Source of the DNA: Prosthecomicrobium sp. N25
Lineage (GTDB): Bacteria > Pseudomonadota > Alphaproteobacteria > Rhizobiales > Ancalomicrobiaceae
NCBI RefSeq assembly: GCF_037203705.1
Contig: NZ_JBBCAT010000001.1
Location: 1,523,418-1,587,417, forward strand
Length of the DNA: 64,000 nucleotides
Reading direction: 5' to 3'
Positions 25,136 through 33,070 of this stretch are shown here, piece after piece. Made by a program: the position numbers and the translations under genes. Below the pieces are notes generated by a model that worked only from the letters and a program-made list of their open reading frames with translations, was not told the origin of the DNA and searched no databases. Each line of letters begins with the position of its first letter. The first letter of the stretch is position 1.

Positions 25136-28063
25136 ATGGACCGCATCGCCACAGTCTTCGCCCCCGATTCGAAGAAATCCGCCAAGCTGGCCCTCGACCG
25201 CCTCGCCGCCCGGGCCAGGGACGAGGACGGCGGTGCCGATCTTCTCCGTGTCCTCGAGGACCGGCGTGTCCGCGATTTCCTCGCCGGCGTGCTCGGCTCC
25301 TCGCCCTACCTGACCGAACTGGCGGTCCGCGACCCGGAACGGCTCGCCCGCATCCTGGAGGCGCCGCCCGAGGCCGGGGTCGAGCGGCTGATCGCCGCCG
25401 CCGGCCAGGCCGTGGAGGACGAGCCGGCGCTCATGCGGCACCTCAGGCTTCTCAAGCAGGAGGCCGCGCTGACCCTCGCCCTGGCGGACCTCGCCGGCGC
25501 GCTGCCGACCCTGGCGGTGACCCGCGCCCTGACCCGCTTCGCCGACGCCGCCATCTCGGCCGCCCTGCGCGCCGCCCTCGCCGACGTCGCCGCCCGCGGC
25601 AAGATGCGACTTCTGGACGAGGCCGACCCCGAGAAGGGCTCGGGCCTGATCGTCCTCGCCATGGGCAAGCAGGGCGCCTACGAGCTGAACTACTCCTCCG
25701 ACTGCGATCTCATCGTCTTCTTCGACCATGCCCGCGTGAAGGACCGCCTCGCCGACCCGGACGAGGCGGTCGACCTCTTCGTGCGCGTGGTCAAGCGGAT
25801 GGTGAAGATCCTGCAGGAGCGCACGCCCGACGGCTACGTCTTCCGCGTCGACCTGCGGCTTCGGCCCGATCCCGGCGCGACGCCCGTCGCCATGTCGGTC
25901 GACGCCGCGCTCCAGTATTACGAGAGCATGGGCCAGAACTGGGAGCGCGCGGCGCTCATCAAGGCCCGGCCCTGCGCCGGCGACCCCGAGGCCGGCGAGG
26001 CCTTCCTGGCCGAGATCCGTCCCTACGTGTGGCGCAAGTATTTCGACTACGCGGCGATCGCCGACGTCCACTCGATCAAGCGCCAGATCCACGCCCACAA
26101 GGGTCACGGCGACATCGCCGTGCTCGGCCACAACGTGAAGCTTGGCCGCGGCGGGATCCGCGAGATCGAGTTCTTCGTGCAGACCCAGCAGCTCATCGCC
26201 GGCGGTCGCAATCCCCGGCTCCGCGGCCGGGAGACGCTGGGCATGCTCGACGAGCTGGTCGACCAGGGCTGGATCGGACAGGACGTGCGCGACGCGCTGC
26301 GCGAGGCTTACCTGTTCCTGCGCAACGTCGAGCACCGCATCCAGATGGTCGCCGACGAGCAGACCCACACCCTGCCCGAGGACGTGGCCGGCGCCACCCG
26401 CATTGCCCGGATGATGGGCTTCCGCACCCTCGACGACTTCTCCGCCGCGCTCCGGCGCCGGCTGGAGACTGTCCAGCGCCACTACGCGCGCCTCTTCGAG
26501 AGCGCCCCCCAGCTCTCCTCGGGCAAGGGCAACCTCGTCTTCACCGGCGACGACGACGACCCGGGCACGATCGAGACCCTGTCGCGCATGGGCTATGCGA
26601 GGCCCTCCGAGGTCACGGCGGCGATCCGCGCCTGGCACTTCGGCCGCTATCCCGCCACCCGCTCGACCGTCGCCCGCGAGCGCCTGACGGAGCTGACCCC
26701 GGCGCTCCTCGAGGTGCTGGCCGCGACCGCCAACGCCGACGCTGCCTTCCTGGCCTTCGACCGCTTCGTCGCGCGGCTGCCCGCCGGGATCCAGATCTTC
26801 TCCATCCTGGTCTCCAACCCGCGGCTCCTGCACCTCCTGGCGGAGATCATGGGCGCCGCCCCGAAGCTCGCCGAGATCCTGTCGCGGCGGCCCCGGGTCA
26901 TCGATGCGGTGCTCGAACCGGCCTTCTTCGACACCCTGCCCGGCGAGGCCGAGCTTCGTGCCCGCCTCGACACCTACCTCGCCGAGGCCTCCGGCTACGA
27001 GGAGGTTCTGGACCGGATCCGGATCTTCGGCCAGGAACAGGTCTTCCTCATCGGCGTGCGCATCCTGACCGGCACCCTCTCGGTCACCCAGGCGGGTGTC
27101 GCCTACGCGACCCTGGCGGGCCTCCTGGTCGCCACGGTGCTCCGCGTCGTCGAGGCCGAGATGGAGCGCGTCCACGGCCGCGTCCCCGGCGGCGCGGCGG
27201 CGGTCGTCGCCATGGGCAAGCTCGGCGGACGGGAAATGACTGCCGCCTCCGACCTCGACCTCATGCTCCTCTACGACTACGACCCCGCCTCGGACATGTC
27301 GGACGGGCCGAAGCCGCTGATGGCCGGACAGTACTACGCCCGCCTGACCCAGCGCCTGATCGCCGCCATCTCCGCCCCGACCGCGGAGGGCACCCTCTAC
27401 GCCGTCGACTTCCGTCTCCGCCCCTCAGGCAACAAGGGCCCGGTCGCGACCCGGCTCTCCGGCTTCCGCGACTACCACGCGAGCGAGGCCTGGACCTGGG
27501 AGCACATGGCGCTGACGCGCGCGAGGGTGATCGCCGGCCCGCCCGCCTTCGCCGCCTCGGTCGAGACCGCCATCCGGGCGGCGCTCGTCCGCCCCCGCGA
27601 TCTCCGGAAGCTCAAGGCGGACGTCCTGGAGATGCGCGGGCTGATCGAGGCCGAGAAGGGCACCCGCGACGTCTGGGACATCAAGCAGGCGCCGGGCGGG
27701 CTGGTCGACGTCGAGTTCGTCGCGCAGTACCTCATGCTGGCGGCGGCGGCCCGACACCCCGACGTACTCTCCACCAACACGGCCCTGGCCCTGGCCCACC
27801 TCGCCGACCGCGGGCTCCTGGACAGGGGTGAGGCCGAGGTCCTGATCCCCGCCGTCCGGCTCTACCACCACCTCACCCAGGTGCTCCGCCTGGCGCTCGA
27901 CGGCCCCTTCGAGCCCGCCAAGGCCCCGCGCGGCCTCCTGGACCTCCTGGCCCGCTCGAACGACATGCCGGACTTCAAGGTCCTGGCCGCCACGCTGACG
28001 GATACCGAGGCCGCCGTCCGGGCCGCTTTCGAACGCCTGATCGGTCGCGTGCCCAACCGGTGA
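25136..28063 (+). CDS. glnE: Bifunctional glutamine synthetase adenylyltransferase/deadenylylase
   Basis: A protein of about 975 residues. Two nucleotidyltransferase domains are visible: MGKQGAYELNYSSDCDLIVF near residue 173 (deadenylylase half) and MGKLGGREMTAASDLDLMLL near 690 (adenylylase half). Both have the G-x-D-x-D metal-binding pattern, and GlnD-type helical regions with VRKYFDYAAIADVHSIKRQI follow the first. It adjusts glutamine synthetase activity in response to PII state. The start is uncertain: ATG 25136 is taken because homology-like sequence begins near DRIATVFAPDSKKSAKLALD. GTG 25085 (with a GGGAG site) and ATG 25052 are in frame. Confidence 0.95.
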   Translation: MDRIATVFAPDSKKSAKLALDRLAARARDEDGGADLLRVLEDRRVRDFLAGVLGSSPYLTELAVRDPERLARILEAPPEAGVERLIAAAGQAVEDEPALMRHLRLLKQEAALTLALADLAGALPTLAVTRALTRFADAAISAALRAALADVAARGKMRLLDEADPEKGSGLIVLAMGKQGAYELNYSSDCDLIVFFDHARVKDRLADPDEAVDLFVRVVKRMVKILQERTPDGYVFRVDLRLRPDPGATPVAMSVDAALQYYESMGQNWERAALIKARPCAGDPEAGEAFLAEIRPYVWRKYFDYAAIADVHSIKRQIHAHKGHGDIAVLGHNVKLGRGGIREIEFFVQTQQLIAGGRNPRLRGRETLGMLDELVDQGWIGQDVRDALREAYLFLRNVEHRIQMVADEQTHTLPEDVAGATRIARMMGFRTLDDFSAALRRRLETVQRHYARLFESAPQLSSGKGNLVFTGDDDDPGTIETLSRMGYARPSEVTAAIRAWHFGRYPATRSTVARERLTELTPALLEVLAATANADAAFLAFDRFVARLPAGIQIFSILVSNPRLLHLLAEIMGAAPKLAEILSRRPRVIDAVLEPAFFDTLPGEAELRARLDTYLAEASGYEEVLDRIRIFGQEQVFLIGVRILTGTLSVTQAGVAYATLAGLLVATVLRVVEAEMERVHGRVPGGAAAVVAMGKLGGREMTAASDLDLMLLYDYDPASDMSDGPKPLMAGQYYARLTQRLIAAISAPTAEGTLYAVDFRLRPSGNKGPVATRLSGFRDYHASEAWTWEHMALTRARVIAGPPAFAASVETAIRAALVRPRDLRKLKADVLEMRGLIEAEKGTRDVWDIKQAPGGLVDVEFVAQYLMLAAAARHPDVLSTNTALALAHLADRGLLDRGEAEVLIPAVRLYHHLTQVLRLALDGPFEPAKAPRGLLDLLARSNDMPDFKVLAATLTDTEAAVRAAFERLIGRVPNR

Positions 28064-28078
28064 GAGGCGTCCCCGCAT

Positions 28079-28117
28079 TACCGAAGTTTAATGCTGCCGA
28101 ATGCCGGCCGTAAGGTC
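28079..28117 (+). promoter_or_regulatory. Promoter-region motif shared with the protease gene
   Basis: CGAAGTTTAAT, then GTAAGG 17 bases later, about 100-135 bp before the EF-hand gene. It matches the motif at 20145-20190 in sequence and approximate spacing, which suggests common control of the two envelope genes. Confidence 0.4.
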
Positions 28118-28216
28118 CGGACGCCTAAGCTCCATCTCGACGGTCGGGCCTCGGCGCGGCCCGCGGACCAGGAGGGCACCCGGGGGGCGCCCGAGGCCGC
28201 CGAGATGGAGATTGCG

Positions 28217-28774
28217 ATGAAGACCTGGACGATGGTGGTTCTGGGCGCGGGCGCCCTGGCGGTCGTGGCCGGCGGCGTCGCTGTCGCCGAGGGGCGGCAC
28301 ATGATGGGGCACGGCTGGGGCCCGGAGGGCGGCGGCCCGGGATACGGGCACGGCGAGATGATGGGCCGGATGTTCAACCGGCTCGACGCCAACAAGGACG
28401 GCACGGTCACCACCGAGGAGGCCCTGGCCATGCCCGACGCCCGCTTCGCGGACATCGACAAGAACAAGGACGGCTTCGTCGACAGGAGCGAGATCGATGC
28501 CATGATCAAGCAGCGTCGTGAGGCGATGATCGACCGCTGGATCAAGCGCTTCGACGTCGACGGCGACGGCAAGATCTCCAAGGAGGAGGCCGAGAAGCCG
28601 TTCCGCAAGCGCTTCGCCCTGTTCGACCGCAACGACGACGGCAAGGTTACCGAGGAGGAGGCCCGCGACGCCATGCCCATGTGGGGCTTCGGCGAGGGCC
28701 GCGGTCGCGAAGGCTGGCATGGCCGCATGGGCCACGGCGGCATGGGCCCCTGGCATGGCCCCGACCGCATGTGA
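28217..28774 (+). CDS. Secreted EF-hand calcium-binding protein (four hands)
   Basis: A 185-residue protein. ATG 28217 is chosen because a signal peptide starts exactly there (KTWTMVVLGAGALAVVAGG). Four EF loops follow: LDANKDGTVTTEE, IDKNKDGFVDRSE, FDVDGDGKISKEE and FDRNDDGKVTEEE, paired as two EF modules. The flanks are His/Met/Gly-rich (GRHMMGHGWG near the N-terminus and HGRMGHGGMGPWHG at the C-terminus), which could bind metal ions other than Ca2+. It is probably a periplasmic Ca2+ buffer or sensor. Two hairpins follow the gene (28784-28865). Confidence 0.9.
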   Translation: MKTWTMVVLGAGALAVVAGGVAVAEGRHMMGHGWGPEGGGPGYGHGEMMGRMFNRLDANKDGTVTTEEALAMPDARFADIDKNKDGFVDRSEIDAMIKQRREAMIDRWIKRFDVDGDGKISKEEAEKPFRKRFALFDRNDDGKVTEEEARDAMPMWGFGEGRGREGWHGRMGHGGMGPWHGPDRM

Positions 28775-29126
28775 GTTCGGTTCGTCCGCCGCGCCCCCGC
28801 GGCGGACCGATCCCGGGACTGGCTCGTCCCCGACTGGGGCTGCCCGCGAGGGCGGCCCCATTTTTCGGTCTCCGCACGCCGCTCCGGCCCCGGTTCACCA
28901 TGGCCGCGGAACGCCTTCGAGACGCTGGCGTTTTTCTGCAGTCTGGCGATAATTGCGCCGAACTTCCGTCACGAACAGCGCCTAGATCAAGTCTCGGCCG
29001 GACGGATACGGCGCCAGGCGGCGCGAGGACCTTCGGCCGGTCGCCGCACTCCCGCGGCTGCCGTTCCGCCGGCCCCGAACCGATCCACCCCGGCATCCGG
29101 GAACGCGGAACAGAGGAAGCGAAACG
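28775..29126. other. Intergenic region between the two EF-hand genes
   Basis: 352 bp without a supported gene. It holds two hairpins in its first 90 bases (annotated separately) and then a lower-GC stretch around 28930-28995 (GGCGATAATTGCGCC and flanks) that is the likely promoter area for the second EF-hand gene. No further repeat or RNA gene was seen. Confidence 0.6.
28836..28865 (+). terminator. Rho-independent terminator of the first EF-hand gene
   Basis: A 10-bp stem with one G-T pair (28836-28845 and 28850-28859), a GCGA tetraloop, then ATTTTT. A second perfect 10-bp hairpin with a CCCC loop stands just upstream (28784-28807) without a T run. Confidence 0.75.
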
Positions 29127-29573
29127 ATGAATAGGCTTTCGAAAGTCCTGGTCTCCTCGGCCGCGATCGCGGCGCTCGGCATCGGCGCGGCCTTTGCGGC
29201 CACCAGCCACAAGACTCCGGAAGAGAAGGCGGACCGCATCATGAAGCGGCTCGACGCCAACAAGGACGGCGCGGTCAGCCGCGACGAGATCGCCGCCAAG
29301 GCGATGGAACGCTTCGCCAAGGGCGACCTGAACAAGGACGGCCGAATCACCAAGGACGAGATCGACGCGACGATGCCGAAGGCGAAGCCGGAGAAGCGGG
29401 CGAAGCTGTTCCGCCGCTACGACGCCAACGGCGACGGCGCGATCACGCAGGCCGAGGTCGAAGCCAAGATCCAGAAGCGCATGGCCAAGATGGACTCCGA
29501 CAAGGACGGCAAGATAACCCGCGCCGAGTACATCGCCTTCCGGGCCGCCAAGGCGGCCAAGAAGCACGGCTGA
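29127..29573 (+). CDS. Secreted EF-hand calcium-binding protein (second copy type)
   Basis: A 148-residue protein with a signal peptide (NRLSKVLVSSAAIAALGIG, cleavage near AFAAT, about residue 25). Four EF loops follow: LDANKDGAVSRDE, LNKDGRITKDE (shortened in front), YDANGDGAITQAE and MDSDKDGKITRAE. The body is Lys/Ala-rich and ends AAKAAKKHG. It is related in plan to the preceding EF-hand protein but lacks the His/Met-rich flanks, so the two probably differ in partner or metal. The pair may derive from an old duplication. A strong terminator follows directly. Confidence 0.9.
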   Translation: MNRLSKVLVSSAAIAALGIGAAFAATSHKTPEEKADRIMKRLDANKDGAVSRDEIAAKAMERFAKGDLNKDGRITKDEIDATMPKAKPEKRAKLFRRYDANGDGAITQAEVEAKIQKRMAKMDSDKDGKITRAEYIAFRAAKAAKKHG

Positions 29574-29606
29574 GCCCGGGCCGAACCCGGCCCGCCACGG
29601 ACTCCG

Positions 29607-29635
29607 GCGCCGCCCTTCGGGGCGGCGCTTTTGTA
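29607..29635 (+). terminator. Rho-independent terminator after the second EF-hand gene
   Basis: A perfect 9-bp GC stem (29607-29615 and 29620-29628) with the very stable TTCG tetraloop, followed by TTTT. It also separates the forward EF-hand gene from the reverse GGDEF gene. Confidence 0.9.
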
Positions 29636-29668
29636 TTTCTTGCCAGTGGCAACGCCCGGATCCCTCCG

Positions 29669-30508
29669 TCACGCCGCCGCGCTGGTCCGCAGATCCGCTC
29701 CGGCCGGCTCCTCGTCGAGCCAGATCAGATCGTCGCTCCGGTCCGGCGCGTGGCGGCCGGCGACTTCGATCCGGTTCCTCCCGGACGTCTTGGCCTGGTA
29801 GAGCGCCATGTCCGCGACCCCGTAGAGCTGTTCGGCCTCGAAGTCCTGCCGAAAGGCGAGACCGACCGAGATCGTGACCGGGATTGCTCCAGTCGTGGTG
29901 GCGATCGGCGTCGCGGCGATCGCGGCGCGGGCCGCCTCCAACTGCCGTGCGATGTCGTCCGCCGTGCCGGGACCGCCAAGGAAGGCGAACTCCTCGCCGC
30001 CGATGCGCGCCAGCATCCCGAACGGCTCCAGCGTCGCGCCGAGACGTGCAGCCACCGCCTCCAGCACCTGGTCGCCGGCCGGGTGGCCGTGCCGGTCGTT
30101 GATCCGCTTGAACAGGTCGATGTCCAGGATGGCGAAGGCCGAGGCGGCATCGCCATGGCTCGCGACGCGCTCCATGAAGGCGCGGCGGTTTGCCAATCCC
30201 GTGAGGGTATCGACTCTGCTGAGACGTTCTACCTGCTGATTGGCCCGGTGGAGCTGAGCGAACATGGTTACAAAGATGTAAACCACCGGTCCGATCACGG
30301 CCAGCGTGATGGCTAATGTGAACGCCAGTGATCGGAAGAACACGGGCCAGCCGGCAAAGAACAGTGCTTGCAGGAGGATATCGGCTGCGATCGTCGAAAA
30401 CAAGATGACCGCATTGATCTTCAGGACCCCCCGCAGAAGGTCCCGACGGCAGTCCACGCTGAACGTAAGGAGACGCCGCATGCCCCAAGTCCCGGGTTTC
30501 AGGCGCAT
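29669..30508 (-). CDS. Membrane diguanylate cyclase (GGDEF domain)
   Basis: A 279-residue protein. Two or three TM segments lie at about 28-85 (INAVILFSTIAADILLQALF and LAFTLAITLAVIGPVVYIFV), then a short coiled linker, then a GGDEF domain from about 98 with VDTLTGLANRRAFMERV, DIDLFKRINDRHGHPAGDQV and the active-site signature RIGGEEFAFL. All catalytic residues are present and there is no EAL partner, so synthesis of c-di-GMP is expected. No RxxD inhibitory site is obvious in front of the signature. The gene is single and ends 72 bp before the 3' end of the next reverse gene. Confidence 0.92.
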   Translation of the reverse strand: MRLKPGTWGMRRLLTFSVDCRRDLLRGVLKINAVILFSTIAADILLQALFFAGWPVFFRSLAFTLAITLAVIGPVVYIFVTMFAQLHRANQQVERLSRVDTLTGLANRRAFMERVASHGDAASAFAILDIDLFKRINDRHGHPAGDQVLEAVAARLGATLEPFGMLARIGGEEFAFLGGPGTADDIARQLEAARAAIAATPIATTTGAIPVTISVGLAFRQDFEAEQLYGVADMALYQAKTSGRNRIEVAGRHAPDRSDDLIWLDEEPAGADLRTSAAA

Positions 30509-30580
30509 GACCCTACGTCAACTCGATTAAGACATCCTTCCCATCGTGAGAAGCAGGCGGAGTGTCGTCCGGGTTCCTGT

Positions 30581-32938
30581 TCAGGCCGCGTGGCGGCCGA
30601 TGCGGGCGACGGGCGCCTTCGGCAGGCGGATCGAGACCACGGTCCCGACCCCGACCGTCGAGGCGATCTTCATGGAGCCGCCGTGCAGCTCGACCAGCGA
30701 GCGTGCGATGGCGAGGCCGAGCCCCGAGCCCTTGTGGGTCTTGGTGAACTGGTTGGCGACCTGCACGAAGGGACGGCCGAGCGTCCGGATGTGCTCGCGC
30801 GGGATGCCGATGCCGGAATCCAGGATCGACACCGTGATGGCGTCCCCGACCGAGCGCGCCCGGATCGTGACCTTGCCGCCCGGGCCGGTGAACTTCATGG
30901 CGTTCGAGAGCAGGTTCAGGAGGATCTGCTTCACGGCCCGGCGGTCCGCGGTGAACACCAGACCCGCCTCCAGTTCCGTCTCCACCCGGATCCGCTTCTC
31001 GTCCGCCTGCGGCGTGAGCACCCGCGTCGCCTCCGACACGATCTCGTCCATGGCGAACTCCTCGGGGTCGAGCGCCAGCGCGCCGGCCTCGATGCGCGAC
31101 ATGTCGAGGATGTCGTTGATGACGCGGAGCAGGAAGGTGCCGCTCGCATGGATGTCGCGGGCGTATTCGGCGAATTTGTCCGGCCCGAAGGCTCCGTACA
31201 TGCCGCTGCGCATGATGTCCGAGAAGCCGATGATGGCGTTGAGCGGCGTGCGGAGCTCGTGGCTCATGTTAGCGAGGAAGTCCGACTTGATGCGGTTCGC
31301 CTCCTCGGCCTTCTGCTTCTCGCCCGCATATTTCTCGGCCATCTCGACGAGTTCCTGCGTCTGACGCTCGAGCGCCTGGCGCGACTGGCGCAGGTCCATG
31401 ACCGTGCCCATCAGGCGCTTCTCGCTCTCCGTCAGTCGCTCCTCGTGCCGTTTCAGCTGTGTGATGTCGGTGCCGACCGACACGAAGCCGCCGTCCTTGG
31501 TCCGGCGCTCGTTGATCTGCAGCCAGCGGCCGTCCTGGATCTGCGCCTCGTAGGTGCGCGCACCCGCCTCCGGCTTTCCCTCGTGCGGGATCGGGGTGTG
31601 CACGATCGGCTGCCGCGCGGCCCGCATGACCTCCGCGTAGGGCGTCCCCGCCGTCACCGCCTCGTCGTCGAGGTTGTGGAGCTGCTGGTACTTGCTGTTG
31701 CACATGACCAGCCGGTTGTCGGCGTCCCACAGCACGAAGGCCTCCGAGATCGTCTCGATGGCGTCGCGCAGCCGCAGGTCCGCCGTCGCGGTGCGCTCCG
31801 CGATCACGCGCTGCTCGGTGATGTCGGTCGCGATGCCGATGAGGTGCCGCGCCCCGCTCTCGTGCCGCTCGGCCACTTCGGCACGGATCCGGAACCACAG
31901 CCAGTCCCCGTCCGACCGGCGCATCCGGAAGGCCTTGTCGACTGTCACGGTGCGACCCGACAGGCAGCGCGCGACCATGGCCGAGAGGTCGATGTCGTCG
32001 GGGTGGACCAGGTCGCGGAGGCGCGCCGCGGTGATCAGCCCGTCTCCTGGCTCGAGTCCGAGCATCTCGTACATGGACGAGGCCCAGAAGATCCGGCCGC
32101 CGGCGAGGTCCCAGTCCCACAGCCCGCAGCGCCCGCGCCGGAACGCCGTCTCGGCCCGCGCGGTGGTGTCCCGGTGCAGGTCGTCGGCGGCGGCGGCGCG
32201 CTCGATCTGGGCGAAGTAGGCGTAGGTCAGCACGAGCAGGATGAGCGCCATGAAGGTGAACATCACCACGTTGGCGCCGAGGCTCGTCCGCCAGTCTGCG
32301 AAGATGGCGTCGAAGGTCTGCACAACCGCGACGGAACCAGCCCGGTTGTCCAGGTGCATGACGGCCGCGAAGGCGGTGTCGCCGGTCGTGAGGGCGACCT
32401 CCATGACCCCGGCCCGCGCGCCGAGCGTCGTCAGCGGCTGGCTGACACCCAGCAGGTCCGTGAGCGGCCGGTTCTCCCAGGTGGGCGTTTCCGGCAAGGT
32501 CTCGACCACACGGCCCCGTGCGTCCGAGACCAGGATCAGGCGCCGCCCGCCCCCGATGGAGGGCAGGATCGTGTCGGCGAGGATCTGCAGCTCCCGCCGG
32601 GCGGCCTCGGCATGGGCCTGGGGACGCGACAGGACCGAGGCGACGCTCGCCGCCGTCATGACGATCTCGTCACGGGCATGGGACCGCCGCATATGGTATT
32701 CTTCGAGCAGTCCCGCCGCCCGGAACACCGCCACGGACGAGATGAACGCGATGATCAGGATCGGGATCGAGCGTTTCAGGATGGGCTCTGCCTTGACGAG
32801 CTGGCAATAGGCAGGTTCCGCCAGAAGGCGGATGTGCCCGCGCAGCCGGGTATCACCACGGAACATGCCCTCAAGCCTCGCGCGAATCCGCGACAAAGCC
32901 TGGGCAGCGTCCGCCCATGCCATCGAAGGACCCTTCAT
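30581..32938 (-). CDS. pleC: Multi-PAS membrane histidine kinase (PleC-like)
   Basis: A 785-residue kinase. TM1 is at about 56-76 (RSIPILIIAFISSVAVF), a periplasmic region of about 150 residues follows, and TM2 is near 223-240. Two PAS domains follow: the first (FRRGRCGLWDWDLAGGRIFW onward) has a PAC motif, the second starts at LRDAIETISEAFVLWDADN. The catalytic core has ANMSHELRTPLNAIIGFSDI, NLLSNAMKFT, DSGIGIP and GSGLGLAIA. The N-terminus (EPAYCQLVKAEPILKRSIPI) and the IINDILDMSRIEAG-type segment resemble PleC, the phosphatase/kinase that acts on DivK at the pole in alphaproteobacteria. The symbol is a family-level guess; a general PAS kinase is the alternative. Confidence 0.8.
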   Translation of the reverse strand: MKGPSMAWADAAQALSRIRARLEGMFRGDTRLRGHIRLLAEPAYCQLVKAEPILKRSIPILIIAFISSVAVFRAAGLLEEYHMRRSHARDEIVMTAASVASVLSRPQAHAEAARRELQILADTILPSIGGGRRLILVSDARGRVVETLPETPTWENRPLTDLLGVSQPLTTLGARAGVMEVALTTGDTAFAAVMHLDNRAGSVAVVQTFDAIFADWRTSLGANVVMFTFMALILLVLTYAYFAQIERAAAADDLHRDTTARAETAFRRGRCGLWDWDLAGGRIFWASSMYEMLGLEPGDGLITAARLRDLVHPDDIDLSAMVARCLSGRTVTVDKAFRMRRSDGDWLWFRIRAEVAERHESGARHLIGIATDITEQRVIAERTATADLRLRDAIETISEAFVLWDADNRLVMCNSKYQQLHNLDDEAVTAGTPYAEVMRAARQPIVHTPIPHEGKPEAGARTYEAQIQDGRWLQINERRTKDGGFVSVGTDITQLKRHEERLTESEKRLMGTVMDLRQSRQALERQTQELVEMAEKYAGEKQKAEEANRIKSDFLANMSHELRTPLNAIIGFSDIMRSGMYGAFGPDKFAEYARDIHASGTFLLRVINDILDMSRIEAGALALDPEEFAMDEIVSEATRVLTPQADEKRIRVETELEAGLVFTADRRAVKQILLNLLSNAMKFTGPGGKVTIRARSVGDAITVSILDSGIGIPREHIRTLGRPFVQVANQFTKTHKGSGLGLAIARSLVELHGGSMKIASTVGVGTVVSIRLPKAPVARIGRHAA

Positions 32939-33070
32939 TTTCTAGATTGTTGGGTGGTCCGGGCTACCGACAACGTCCCGAATCACCGCGATTTGAATCC
33001 AGGCCCGGACTCTTGTCCAGGGTGCCGAACCCCCATCAGGAACAGGGCGTTGGGGCGTGACTCGAAAGCC

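Noticed and set aside
32939-33070. Short gap between the PleC-like gene and pepN examined for a tRNA
   Set aside because: No T-loop or anticodon-stem pattern could be built; nothing recognisable was found.
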